Assembly (NCBI GenBank): GCA_035495815.1
Contig: DATJFH010000374.1
Span: 1 to 26,880, forward strand
From: DATJFH01 sp035495815
Lineage (GTDB): Bacteria; Acidobacteriota; Terriglobia; Bryobacterales; Bryobacteraceae
Reading direction: 5' to 3'
DNA: 26,880 bases
The notes under the pieces were generated by a model. That model had not been told where the DNA came from, did not search any database, and worked only from the letters and a program-made list of their open reading frames with translations. Positions 15,961 to 23,264 of the stretch are shown piece after piece. Position 1 is the stretch's first letter. The number at the start of each line of letters is the position of its first letter. The translations under genes were made by a program, and so were the position numbers.

Positions 15961-15979
15961 CTTCGTCTGAATAGGGCTT

Positions 15980-16666
15980 CTACTTTAGAGCGCGGAAGAT
16001 CGCCATATACTGGCTGTCCTTGATGTGTTCGCGCCGGGACTCCAGCCGGAACCCATTGGCTTCGATCTCCTTAATCACGTCCGGCGCGTCCAAACGGATG
16101 TGCTCGAGGGCGCGCCCGTTCGGCATCGCCTTTTCCCGCTTGTAATACTCCACGATCACCAGCCTGCCACCGGGTTTCAGGCCGCGGCGGATTCCGGCCA
16201 GCATCTTTTCAGGATAATCGTAATGGTGATAGGAATCGAGCGCCAGGGCCACGTCCACGCTGCCCTCGGGAAGCATCGGATCGGCTTCGTTCCCCTTGAC
16301 AAACTGAACGTTGTCGAGCCGGTCCGTTTCGGCCTTGGCACGGGCTTTCTCGAGAAAGTCGTCCTGGATGTCTTCGGCCAGCACACGCCCTTTCGGGCCA
16401 ACCGCCCGGCTCAGGAACGGAAGCATATAGCCGGCGCCGGTCCCGATGTCGGCGACCGCCATGCCGGGCTGGAGATTCATGGCCTGAACCAGTTCGGCGG
16501 GCTTCTGCCTGGCGTCCCGGCCGGGCGCGGTCAACGATCTAGCGACGCGCTCCCGGTCTTCCAGTGTCTTGTAACCGCTGTTGGCCGCCCCGGCCACCTG
16601 GGCAACCGCGGAGGTGATGGTGAGAACCGCCGCCAGCACGGCGGCTCCGAGTCTGGCGCAGTTCAT
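15980..16666 (-). CDS. Class I SAM methyltransferase with a signal peptide
   Basis: A 228-residue class I methyltransferase. The SAM-binding motif I is VADIGTGAGYMLPFLS (71-86), the acidic end of strand 2 is LAEDIQDD, and motif post-I/II is seen in VDVALALDSYHHYDYPEKML. A late motif GLKPGGRLVIVEYYKRE follows. The N-terminus (about 1-23, ending SAVAQ) looks like a cleavable signal peptide. That is odd for an enzyme that needs SAM, because SAM is cytoplasmic. The first ATG overlaps the homoserine dehydrogenase stop by 4 bases, so this start is the coupled one; a later start without the leader has no obvious signal. Whether it is exported, membrane-tethered or mis-predicted is open. The substrate is unknown. 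Confidence 0.8.
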   Translation of the reverse strand: MNCARLGAAVLAAVLTITSAVAQVAGAANSGYKTLEDRERVARSLTAPGRDARQKPAELVQAMNLQPGMAVADIGTGAGYMLPFLSRAVGPKGRVLAEDIQDDFLEKARAKAETDRLDNVQFVKGNEADPMLPEGSVDVALALDSYHHYDYPEKMLAGIRRGLKPGGRLVIVEYYKREKAMPNGRALEHIRLDAPDVIKEIEANGFRLESRREHIKDSQYMAIFRALK

Positions 16667-17967
16667 AAAGGCGGCTCCATCGGAAGGGCCAACGGGGGTT
16701 CGAGCAGGAAATCGAGTGAAGACATCTTCGCCACGGCTTCGCGGACGGACTGCTCGCTGGTCGGCTCCAGGGTAATGACGAACGGGAGGTCGTTTTTCGT
16801 ATCGCAGGGCTCCTGCAGGACTGCTTCGAGCCCGATATGCTTCTCAGCCAGGATCCCCGCGAGCGCCGCAATGATGCCCGGCCGGTCGATGACCCGGAAG
16901 CGCAGGTAGTAGGCCCGCTTCTGGAGAGTGACTGAAACCGGTTTGTATTCGCCCAGCCGCTCGTGCGCGAAAGGGGATACCCGCTCCGGGCTGCCGTTGC
17001 GAATTTCCCGGGCCACGCGCATCAGGTCGCTGACAACCGCTACTCCGGTCGGCTGGGGACCCGCTCCCCGGCCGTAGTAAAACGTATCCTGGCCGTACGC
17101 TCCCTTGACCCAGACGGCGTTATAGGCGCCCTGCACGCCGGCCAGAATGGTGGACGTCCGGATGAGCGCCGGACGCACCGAAAGGATCAGTCCGTCATGA
17201 GTCTGTTGGGCGCCGCAGATCAGCCGGATCGTATGGCCGAGCTGGCGGGAGTACTGGAAGTCCATGGGAGAAATCCGGCGGATGCCTTCCACGTAAATGT
17301 CGGACGGCAGGATCTTCTCGCCGAACGCCAGCGCGGCCAGTATGGACAACTTGGAGCGCGCGTCGAAGCCATCGATATCCGCGCTGGGGTCAGCTTCGGC
17401 GTACCCCAGGCGCTGGGCTTCGGCTAACACTTGTTCCAGCGGATCGCCGCGCTTCTCCATCTCGGTCAAAATAAAGTTGCTGGTGCCGTTGAGGATGCCC
17501 GAGAGCGCCACCACGCGATCGCCCGAAATGCCTTCGCGCAGCACGGCGTGGATGGGGATGCCGCCGGCCACGCTGGCTTCCATCGCAAGGTTGATGCCGG
17601 CGCGAATGGCGCGGTCCCAGATATCCGGCCCGCACAAAGCCATCAATTCCTTATTGGCGGTGACCACGGACTTCTTGTGCTGGATGGCCGCGTCGATGAT
17701 CTCGGACGCCGTCGTCGTGCCGCCCATCAGCTCGGCGACGATGTCGACATCCGGCCGTCCGACGATTTCCCGCCAATCGGGCGTGCGGAAGACCGGTCCG
17801 AGCGACTCCGGAATGGATTTTGTGGCCACCGAACGGCTGCAAACAGCCGAGACTTTGAGCCTGAAACCGAGTTTTAGGGCGATCTGGTCGCCGTTCTCGG
17901 CGAGGATGCTCAAGGCGCCTGAGCCGACATTGCCCAGACCGACGATCCCCACCCTGACTTCTTCCAT
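16663..17967 (-). CDS. hom: Homoserine dehydrogenase with ACT domain
   Basis: A 434-residue homoserine dehydrogenase, which reduces aspartate semialdehyde to homoserine, the branch point to threonine and methionine. The NAD(P) loop GLGNVG is at 10-15. Lys106 lies in VVTANKELMA. The substrate segment ILNGTSNFILTEM starts near residue 158. The catalytic-domain signature DIDGFDARSKLSILAALAFG contains Lys206. The C-terminal ACT domain (about 345-425, YYLRFRVIDRPGIIAALAGILAEKHIGLEAV) is expected to bind threonine for feedback inhibition. The length is normal for the stand-alone ACT form, with no aspartokinase fusion. The start has a -10-like box 8 bases upstream and no Shine-Dalgarno. It is followed, with a 4-base overlap, by an exported-looking methyltransferase that has no known link to this pathway. 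Confidence 0.95.
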   Translation of the reverse strand: MEEVRVGIVGLGNVGSGALSILAENGDQIALKLGFRLKVSAVCSRSVATKSIPESLGPVFRTPDWREIVGRPDVDIVAELMGGTTTASEIIDAAIQHKKSVVTANKELMALCGPDIWDRAIRAGINLAMEASVAGGIPIHAVLREGISGDRVVALSGILNGTSNFILTEMEKRGDPLEQVLAEAQRLGYAEADPSADIDGFDARSKLSILAALAFGEKILPSDIYVEGIRRISPMDFQYSRQLGHTIRLICGAQQTHDGLILSVRPALIRTSTILAGVQGAYNAVWVKGAYGQDTFYYGRGAGPQPTGVAVVSDLMRVAREIRNGSPERVSPFAHERLGEYKPVSVTLQKRAYYLRFRVIDRPGIIAALAGILAEKHIGLEAVLQEPCDTKNDLPFVITLEPTSEQSVREAVAKMSSLDFLLEPPLALPMEPPL

Positions 17968-17975
17968 ATGGAAGT

Positions 17976-17984
17976 ATTATCCCA
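17976..17984 (-). promoter_or_regulatory. Extended -10 promoter for hom
   Basis: On the minus strand TGG-GATAAT ends 8 bases before the ATG at 17967. A start 7 bases downstream would yield an almost leaderless mRNA. No Shine-Dalgarno and no clear -35 are present. Confidence 0.5.
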
Positions 17985-18091
17985 TTTGCGTCCAAATAAC
18001 TTCGGTGCGGTGATCCTTTTTGCCGAACTTTTACGCTTGGATAAGTGACCCCCGGGAACTACACACCTGCACACCCCCGACGGAGGAGTTT

Positions 18092-18169
18092 ATGATGCGA
18101 TCGGTTTTTCTGATTACGGCAGTGGTCTCCCCTCGATTCTTCCGGATGTTCCTGTTCTTCGGTTCCTGA
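18092..18169 (+). CDS. Possible 25-residue hydrophobic peptide
   Basis: A short plus-strand ORF begins with two ATG codons (18092, 18095), preceded by GGAGGAG at 18082-18088, which is ideally placed for the second ATG. The peptide begins MMRSVFLITAVV, continues with a Pro-Arg turn and ends in a Phe-rich stretch FRMFLFFGS. Six of its residues are Phe and most others are hydrophobic. It is antisense to nothing recognised and no plus-strand gene follows, so it is not an attenuator leader for a neighbour. Single-span hydrophobic peptides of this size occur among type I toxins and small membrane proteins. It could equally be chance; no family is recognised. Confidence 0.3.
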   Translation: MMRSVFLITAVVSPRFFRMFLFFGS

Positions 18170-18171
18170 CG

Positions 18172-18239
18172 GGACAGGAGGTTCTGATTCTCGCCATGCC
18201 TGAGGCGTGCCGCGCCGAGGCTCAAAGCGAAGCCTGTCC
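18172..18239. repeat. Long-range inverted repeat, possible RNA structure
   Basis: GGACAGG (18172-18178) pairs with CCTGTCC (18233-18239) around a 54-base interior, which itself contains smaller complementary pieces such as GCCT/AGGC. The shape suggests a branched hairpin on either strand, perhaps at the 3' end of the polyamine-linked operon or in the hom leader. It matches no riboswitch that I recognise. Confidence 0.25.
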
Positions 18240-18301
18240 GGCATATGACGCCGCATCGCGCCGCGAATGAGAGTTTTCGATTGCGCTCCGCCTGACGGCG
18301 T

Positions 18302-19816
18302 TCAGCCCAGCCGTCTAAGCGCGGCCTCGGCCGCTTTGACGCCCCGGTACTGCGCTTCCTCGAAAATGGATATCCCGCTGACGTCGGAATTGGCGAACCA
18401 GAGGTTTCCCTTGTGATGACCCGCGATCTGACGGCGGCCTTCCGAAAACAGGAAACCCACGGCGGGACGGATCATGGCGTGGCCCATCCGCATAATGTCG
18501 ATACGCGAGACGCACTGGCGAATGTCCGGATGGGCGCGGCTGAGGTCGTTGAGGATCGCCTCCTTCCAGTAGCTCCAGTCTTTCTCCAACAGCAGACGGC
18601 GGCTCTCGGCTGGAGCGCTCTGAACCAGCGCCCAATAGTAAGTCCAGACGGTGCGCTCCACGTGGGAGCTCAGGGTCTGATGCGTCGCATTCACGTATCC
18701 CAGCGCAGGTGAATCGTACAGAACGTTGTCCCAGGCTGCTTCGACGCCGCGCTCTTTCGGGATGCGGTCCAGGGTGAGATTGGCGGTCAGCCAGGGCGAG
18801 TATTCGAAACCCGCCGCCGGGGGCGCGTTTTCGAGGATGTGCGGCGCCAGAAACGTGGGGGCGGCGAAGATCAGGGCGTCGGCGGAGTACTCGATCTCTT
18901 CGGTAAAGACACGCAGACGGCGGGCGTCACGTGCGATGCGATAAACCGGGGAGCCGGTCCTCACGTAGCGGGCCAGCTTCTGCAGGAGATGCCGCGCAAT
19001 CCAGCCGTTTCCCTCCGGCCAGGTGAAGGGACCTTTGTCCTCGTTCTCCCGGGAGGCGAAATAGTGAATGCCCGCCCATGCCGAGACGCCGGACGCCGGC
19101 GCGCCGTAATCGTCTCGGCAGGCGTAGTTCACGTACCAGTTCAGGTACCGGGAGTCGAATTTGCACTGACGCATCCATTCCGCCATTGACACGCGGTCGA
19201 GCGTCGAGGGCCTGGCGCCCAGCTCGATCGGGATGGTGAACTCACCCGAAGCGCGGAATTGCGCCAGCCGGTCTTCGAATTCGCGATACTGGCGGCGATC
19301 GCCTGCGGTTGCGCCGACCGCCGGCTCCAGCTCCTCCTGCCAGCGGCCATGCAGGAACAGCCGCTCCTGGGGTGAAAAGCAGAGGTGGCGTTCTTCCCAC
19401 TTACCACCGGTCAGCAGCCCCAGTTCCTCGAAAAGCTCGCGGACGAGCGCCGATTTCCGGTTCGGAACCGGAACGTAGTGGGCCGCCCACGGGTAAGCCG
19501 AGACTTCGTTTTCGCCCCAGCGGGAATTGCCGCCGGGCTGCCGCTCCATCTCGAGCAGAACGAAGTCGCGGAACCCGGATTTGTCCAGCCTCCAGGCCGC
19601 GCTGAGTCCAGCCATGCCGCCGCCAAGGATTACGAGCGGGATCCGTATACGCCGTTTAGGCGCGGCGAAGGCGGCGTGATCGCGCAGCCGGTGGCCGAGC
19701 GCGTGCGATTCGTTGACGAAAGAGCCGTCGACGCGGCGTCCGGCTTTGGCGGTCAGCCCGATCAGACCCGCGCTGAGGAAGCGGCGCCGCGGGGTCAATG
19801 CGCGATCTCTCTCCAT
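18302..19816 (-). CDS. Tat-type FAD-dependent amine oxidoreductase
   Basis: A 504-residue flavoprotein of the amine oxidase/protoporphyrinogen oxidase/phytoene desaturase superfamily. The N-terminus holds TPRRRFLSAGLIGLTAKAG, a Tat-like signal, suggesting export of the folded flavoprotein. The dinucleotide loop is VILGGGMAGLSAAWRL (62-77), followed by the Glu that binds FAD ribose in LLEMERQPGGNSRWG. A C-terminal FAD motif lies in GNLWFANSDVSGISIFEEAQYRG (about 471-493). The gene starts 22 bases inside the aminopropyltransferase gene, so the two are translationally coupled. The likely role is oxidation of an amine or polyamine made by that operon, or use as a desaturase; this is inference. 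The family is clear; the substrate is not. Confidence 0.85.
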   Translation of the reverse strand: MERDRALTPRRRFLSAGLIGLTAKAGRRVDGSFVNESHALGHRLRDHAAFAAPKRRIRIPLVILGGGMAGLSAAWRLDKSGFRDFVLLEMERQPGGNSRWGENEVSAYPWAAHYVPVPNRKSALVRELFEELGLLTGGKWEERHLCFSPQERLFLHGRWQEELEPAVGATAGDRRQYREFEDRLAQFRASGEFTIPIELGARPSTLDRVSMAEWMRQCKFDSRYLNWYVNYACRDDYGAPASGVSAWAGIHYFASRENEDKGPFTWPEGNGWIARHLLQKLARYVRTGSPVYRIARDARRLRVFTEEIEYSADALIFAAPTFLAPHILENAPPAAGFEYSPWLTANLTLDRIPKERGVEAAWDNVLYDSPALGYVNATHQTLSSHVERTVWTYYWALVQSAPAESRRLLLEKDWSYWKEAILNDLSRAHPDIRQCVSRIDIMRMGHAMIRPAVGFLFSEGRRQIAGHHKGNLWFANSDVSGISIFEEAQYRGVKAAEAALRRLG

Positions 19817-21291
19817 TCGCGCTCGTAGTATCGCACCAGCGCCTGATCGTTGAGCCGATTCGGCTCCACCTCCACCGGCAGCATGTCGTTGGGGAAATGG
19901 AAAAGCTCAGGCACGTTGCGCGCCGAGAGGAACCGCAGACCTTGCGGCAGCCGGGAGGGCGGCTCGTACGGATACATTCCGGCCAGCACGAAGCCCCATT
20001 CGCCGAACGAAGGCACGTAGACGTGATAAGGGAAGGTCTTCAGTCCGGCCTGCTTCAGCGTTTCCACAATGCACCAATAGGACTGCCGCGCGAACAGCGG
20101 CGAAGTGCTCTGCACCACCACCAGCGCTTGGCGGCTGAGGCGCTTTGCCAGCGCCCGGTAAAAGACCGTTGTGTAAAGCTTTCCGAGCGAGTAGTTGGTC
20201 GGATCCGGGAAATCGATCACGACGAAATCGAACATGTCGCGATTCCCGGCCAGCCAGGGAAAAGCATCGGCATTGACGATGTGGAGCCGGCTCGAGTTCA
20301 GCGAACCGGCATTGAGCGCGGTCAGCATGGGATTAGTGGAGAAGAGCCGGGTCATCTCCGGATCGAGGTCCACGAGCGTGATTTTTTCGACTCCCGGATA
20401 CTTCAGAATCTCGCGCACGGCCAGCCCGTCGCCTCCGCCGAGGACCAGCACCGACCTCGCGCCCTCGACCGCCGCCAGCCCGGGATGGACCAGCGCTTCG
20501 TGATAGCGATATTCGTCGCGCGAGCTGAACTGGAGATGGGAGCTGAGGAAGAGACGCAGGTCGTCCTTCCAGCGGGTAAGGACGATGCGCTGATAGCGTG
20601 TTTCCCGGGAGAGGATGACTTCGTCGGCGTACAGGTTGTTATCGGCGGCCGCGGAAATCCGTTCGGCTCCCGCCATGCCGGCTCCCAGGGCGATGAGGAC
20701 CGCCGCGCAGGCCGTGCGCAGAACTCCGTGTCCGCCGATCTGGTCGCGGAAGAGAAAGGTGGACCACAGCGCGACGCCGGCGTTGACGATGCCGAACAGC
20801 AGCGCCGACCGCACCATGCCGAGCTTCGGCACGAGGATGAGCGGGAACAGGATCGAGGCGCCGAGCGCGCCCAGGTAGTCGAAAGTGAGCACGTGGGCCA
20901 CCAGCTCGCCGAAGCGGTAGCGATCTTTGAGAATGCGCATCAACAGCGGAATCTCGAGTCCGACCAGCGTCCCCACCACGATCACCACCAGGTAGAGAAC
21001 CAGCCTGAAACTCTGGGTGTAAGCGAATGCCAGAAAGAGCACGGAAGAGGAGAAGCCGCCGACCAAACCCACCAGCAGTTCGATGGAGATGAACTGGGCC
21101 ACCAGGCCGCGTCCGATGAAACGGGAGAGGAAGCTGCCGATGCCCATGGCGAACAGATAGGCGCCGATCACGGTGGAGAACTGGAAGACGCTGTCGCCGA
21201 GAAGGTAGCTGGCAAGCGTGCCGGCGATGAGCTCATAGATGAGCCCGCAGGCAGCGATGAGGAAAACGGAGAGAAAGAGGATTACCGACAC
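19795..21291 (-). CDS. Membrane-embedded aminopropyltransferase (spermidine synthase-like)
   Basis: A 498-residue protein joining about seven transmembrane helices (roughly residues 3-210) to a C-terminal spermidine synthase-type domain. That domain transfers aminopropyl from decarboxylated SAM to an amine. Motifs: FSSRDEYRYHEALVHP (about 255-270), VLGGGDGLAVREIL (283-296), LVDLDPEMTRLF (306-317), and the active-site IDFPDPTNYS (about 359-368), matching the DxxDP of known aminopropyltransferases. I prefer the GTG at 21291, because the sequence from there (MSVILFLSVFLIAACGLIYE) starts directly at TM1 and sits one base after the stop of the preceding 80-residue ORF. A start at 21405 would add 38 residues of polar, low-complexity sequence in another gene's space. 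The acceptor may not be putrescine, since the enzyme is fixed in the membrane. Confidence 0.88.
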   Translation of the reverse strand: MSVILFLSVFLIAACGLIYELIAGTLASYLLGDSVFQFSTVIGAYLFAMGIGSFLSRFIGRGLVAQFISIELLVGLVGGFSSSVLFLAFAYTQSFRLVLYLVVIVVGTLVGLEIPLLMRILKDRYRFGELVAHVLTFDYLGALGASILFPLILVPKLGMVRSALLFGIVNAGVALWSTFLFRDQIGGHGVLRTACAAVLIALGAGMAGAERISAAADNNLYADEVILSRETRYQRIVLTRWKDDLRLFLSSHLQFSSRDEYRYHEALVHPGLAAVEGARSVLVLGGGDGLAVREILKYPGVEKITLVDLDPEMTRLFSTNPMLTALNAGSLNSSRLHIVNADAFPWLAGNRDMFDFVVIDFPDPTNYSLGKLYTTVFYRALAKRLSRQALVVVQSTSPLFARQSYWCIVETLKQAGLKTFPYHVYVPSFGEWGFVLAGMYPYEPPSRLPQGLRFLSARNVPELFHFPNDMLPVEVEPNRLNDQALVRYYEREWREIAH

Positions 21292-21292
21292 T

Positions 21293-21535
21293 TTATTTGG
21301 CTTGCGCCGCTGACCACGGTCGTAGAGATGAGTCTCGACGGGGCCGCACGAGTGTTTTGATCCGGCGCCGGCCCGACGCGAAGAAACGCCCATCCCATTT
21401 GACAACTCTCAGCCGGGTTTCGAGGCGGGAGGCAGGCAGGCCGGCGATTTTGAACCGCCGGCCGGCGCCGGCATCGTATTTTTCGAGGAGGGCAGGGGAC
21501 AGGAGTGAGGTCCAAAGAGTGATACCTTCACGCAT
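21293..21535 (-). CDS. 80-residue basic ORF between DUF350 and aminopropyltransferase
   Basis: A small ORF that exactly fills the space between two real genes: its ATG is 5 bases after the DUF350 stop and its TAA ends one base before the GTG of the aminopropyltransferase. The product starts MREGITLWTSLLSPALLEKY, then turns strongly basic (RLRVVKWDGRFFASGRRR, RPRRDSS). Codon third positions are G/C-rich for the first two thirds and less so at the end. No Shine-Dalgarno is seen, but coupling from the upstream stop would explain that. No transmembrane segment, cysteine motif or family is recognised. It may be a small soluble partner or a coupling ORF; a spurious ORF remains possible. Confidence 0.5.
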   Translation of the reverse strand: MREGITLWTSLLSPALLEKYDAGAGRRFKIAGLPASRLETRLRVVKWDGRFFASGRRRIKTLVRPRRDSSLRPWSAAQAK

Positions 21536-21540
21536 TCACA

Positions 21541-21753
21541 TTAATGGACGGCCGCCGCAATGATGATGCACAAGCCGACCGACATCGATCCGAGCAGAAT
21601 GGCGAGGGCTACGTTCTTATTCTCGACGATTTCGGCCCACAGATTATAGGGCGTCATCTTGTCGACCACGATAAACGTGCCGACGAAGATGACGATGCCA
21701 ATCAGCGCGAACACTATCGCGTTCAACACGAATACGGGATTGAATTCCGTCAT
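21541..21753 (-). CDS. DUF350 membrane protein
   Basis: A 70-residue two-helix membrane protein of the DUF350 (YjfL) family. Helix one is about 8-30 (VLNAIVFALIGIVIFVGTFIVV) and helix two about 46-68 (NVALAILLGSMSVGLCIIIAA). The family-typical loop DKMTPYNLWAEIVENKNVALA lies between them. The usual family unit has two such repeats in longer members, so this is the short form. It starts 3 bases after the stop of the 63-residue membrane protein, with GGAGG inside that gene as its ribosome site. DUF350 is repeatedly found near aminopropyltransferase, PspA-type and ATP-grasp genes in bacterial envelope loci; its molecular role is unknown. Confidence 0.85.
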   Translation of the reverse strand: MTEFNPVFVLNAIVFALIGIVIFVGTFIVVDKMTPYNLWAEIVENKNVALAILLGSMSVGLCIIIAAAVH

Positions 21754-21756
21754 AAA

Positions 21757-21948
21757 TCATTTGCCTCCGACGTAGTGAGTGTATCCCCCGTAAGCCGAAC
21801 GATATGCGCCGGGGTTGTCGCGCACTGTCCTGGGTACCACTTTCGCTTCGTTGACCCTGGCGCCAAACAGCGGAATGCCCGTGTACTCCGCGAACGCCAT
21901 CAGGCACAGCAGCAGGATTGCGTAAATCGTGTAGAAGGGATGCCGCAT
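21757..21948 (-). CDS. 63-residue single-span membrane protein
   Basis: A short protein with one transmembrane helix (about 6-22, YTIYAILLLCLMAFAEY) and a polar tail of about 40 residues, ending YGGYTHYVGGK with several Tyr and Gly residues. Its ATG overlaps the preceding DUF4178 stop by one base (TGATG), with AGGTGA as the ribosome site, and the DUF350 gene follows after 3 bases. Tight packing on both sides supports a real gene. I recognise no named family. It probably serves as a membrane partner of DUF350 or of the DUF4178 proteins; this is inferred from position. Confidence 0.75.
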   Translation of the reverse strand: MRHPFYTIYAILLLCLMAFAEYTGIPLFGARVNEAKVVPRTVRDNPGAYRSAYGGYTHYVGGK

Positions 21949-23264
21949 CAGTCGTCACCTGAACTTACGGGAGCGTAATCGCTTTCCGCCCAGCGCCGGC
22001 GCTCGAAGCTGAAGCGGCGAAAAGCGGTGATTGCCGGTGGAATGAAAAGCAGGAAGGCAATCAACCAGAACCAGCCCGGCACGGCAACGCCGCGGCGGAC
22101 GGCGACGCTGTACTCGAGCCGAGACAGAGCGGGATCGAGCTCCGGCTCCACCCGCAAGTAATAGCGGCCGGAAGGGATATTGGAAAGGGTTACGTCGTCT
22201 TCCCGGCTCCCTTCGCTCCAGGAGCCGTCGCTGTCGCGGCCGAAGTAGTAGCTGACCTCACGGCCGAAGTCCCAAACCTGGCCCGTCTCGTCGTTGATCA
22301 GGGCGTAATTGAAGTAGGCCCAGCTGTTGCCCAGGTCGGTCTTGGTGGTCAATTCCACGTTGCTCGTGCGGCCCTCCAGCGTAAACACCGGGGTGACGAA
22401 GGACGTCTCGGTTTTCGCGCCGCGGGAGAAATGATAGTTGTCCGAAAAGACCTGCTTTCCACTCGAGAACAGGTATGCCGCCATCACCAGGACGCAGGCC
22501 GCCACGAAGAAAAGGCCGAACAGCCGCCACAGCTCCCGGGACTTGGCGACCAGCGGAGAAGGCTGGTTGCAGAACACACCGGCGGGCTTCGGCGGAGCGC
22601 CTTGCAGCTTGAAGGCCTTCCAGATCTCTTCCGCGCCGATGTATTCGCCGAGCGACCAGACGGTCTCCGACGGCGTCGATTCCGAAGAGAGAATCATCGG
22701 AGGGGAGACGTAGTCCCTGGCCGCCACCGACTCGCCGCGCTTGACCTGCCAGGGAAACTCACCCAGCACATAGGTGGTGACCGCCTGGGCGGTGGAAAAG
22801 TGCGTGAACGTGGAGCCGCCGAACTGAATGCGCGGTTTGGAACCGAGCGAAAGCCCCGGCCTGGGCAGGGATCTCAGAGTGCGTACGTAATTCCAATGTC
22901 CGTTGTACTCGGTGAGATAGCGGAAGCCCTTGTACGGATTGAACAGCAGGTACTCGGACCAGCTATACCTTTCGCCGCCGGCCGTGATCGTTCGCTGCTG
23001 ATAGCCGATCACCTCGTACACGGTTCCGCGCCAGCTTCCCCGGCTTCCCAGAGGAATCTGGAGCTTGACCCGGGTCTTCTCGTTGAACTTCTGCAGCACC
23101 TGCAGGTTGGGATCTTTGGCATCCAGGATGGCGAGGCATTGCGGGCAGACTACCGTCAGCGTGTGCTCAAAACCGCGGATGGTGAGCGCGCCTCCGCAGC
23201 CGGGGCAGTTGAGCGCCTTCACCTGAGAGCCGGCAAGGCGCGCGCCGGAGGAGGCGGGCGTCAT
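21948..23264 (-). CDS. DUF4178 protein with zinc ribbon and two transmembrane helices
   Basis: A 438-residue protein. An N-terminal zinc ribbon has Cys20, Cys23, Cys40 and Cys43 (NCPGCGG...VVCPQC). A DUF4178 beta domain (about 65-175) includes GSWRGTVYEVIGYQQRT and YLLFNPYKGFRYL. The first helix is about 246-267. A large middle region (about 268-390) of beta-rich sequence should lie outside the cell membrane if the ribbon is inside. A second helix is about 396-415, followed by a basic stop RRFSFERRR. Its start overlaps the shorter DUF4178 gene by 4 bases (ATGA). It looks like a transmembrane link between a cytoplasmic zinc-ribbon/DUF4178 part and a periplasmic sensor-like domain, which is inference from topology. 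Confidence 0.82.
   Translation of the reverse strand: MTPASSGARLAGSQVKALNCPGCGGALTIRGFEHTLTVVCPQCLAILDAKDPNLQVLQKFNEKTRVKLQIPLGSRGSWRGTVYEVIGYQQRTITAGGERYSWSEYLLFNPYKGFRYLTEYNGHWNYVRTLRSLPRPGLSLGSKPRIQFGGSTFTHFSTAQAVTTYVLGEFPWQVKRGESVAARDYVSPPMILSSESTPSETVWSLGEYIGAEEIWKAFKLQGAPPKPAGVFCNQPSPLVAKSRELWRLFGLFFVAACVLVMAAYLFSSGKQVFSDNYHFSRGAKTETSFVTPVFTLEGRTSNVELTTKTDLGNSWAYFNYALINDETGQVWDFGREVSYYFGRDSDGSWSEGSREDDVTLSNIPSGRYYLRVEPELDPALSRLEYSVAVRRGVAVPGWFWLIAFLLFIPPAITAFRRFSFERRRWAESDYAPVSSGDD

Larger units (their letters stand above)
17968..18301. other. 334-base intergenic region upstream of hom
   Basis: This lies between the last gene of the polyamine-linked operon and hom, both on the minus strand, so it should hold an operon end and the hom promoter. 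No intrinsic terminator with a T-run was found. It carries a long-range inverted repeat at 18172-18239 and, on the plus strand, a possible 25-residue ORF with a strong Shine-Dalgarno. Each is listed separately. Confidence 0.6.

Noticed and set aside
18118..18132. B12-box-like minus-strand sequence GGGGAGACCACTGCC upstream of hom
   Set aside because: The other conserved parts of a cobalamin riboswitch are absent upstream, so the resemblance is partial and likely chance.
18195..18269. Second small plus-strand ORF after the Phe-rich peptide
   Set aside because: Its AGGAGG is 14 bases from the ATG, too far, and the product is a polar Ala/Glu/Arg peptide without features.
19798..21360. 520-residue plus-strand open frame
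   Set aside because: It is antisense to the aminopropyltransferase and consists of low-complexity Arg/Glu/His-rich sequence.
21282..21515. 77-residue minus-strand frame between DUF350 and aminopropyltransferase
   Set aside because: It is Pro/Arg-rich, does not fit the spacing, and the competing 80-residue frame meshes exactly with both neighbours.
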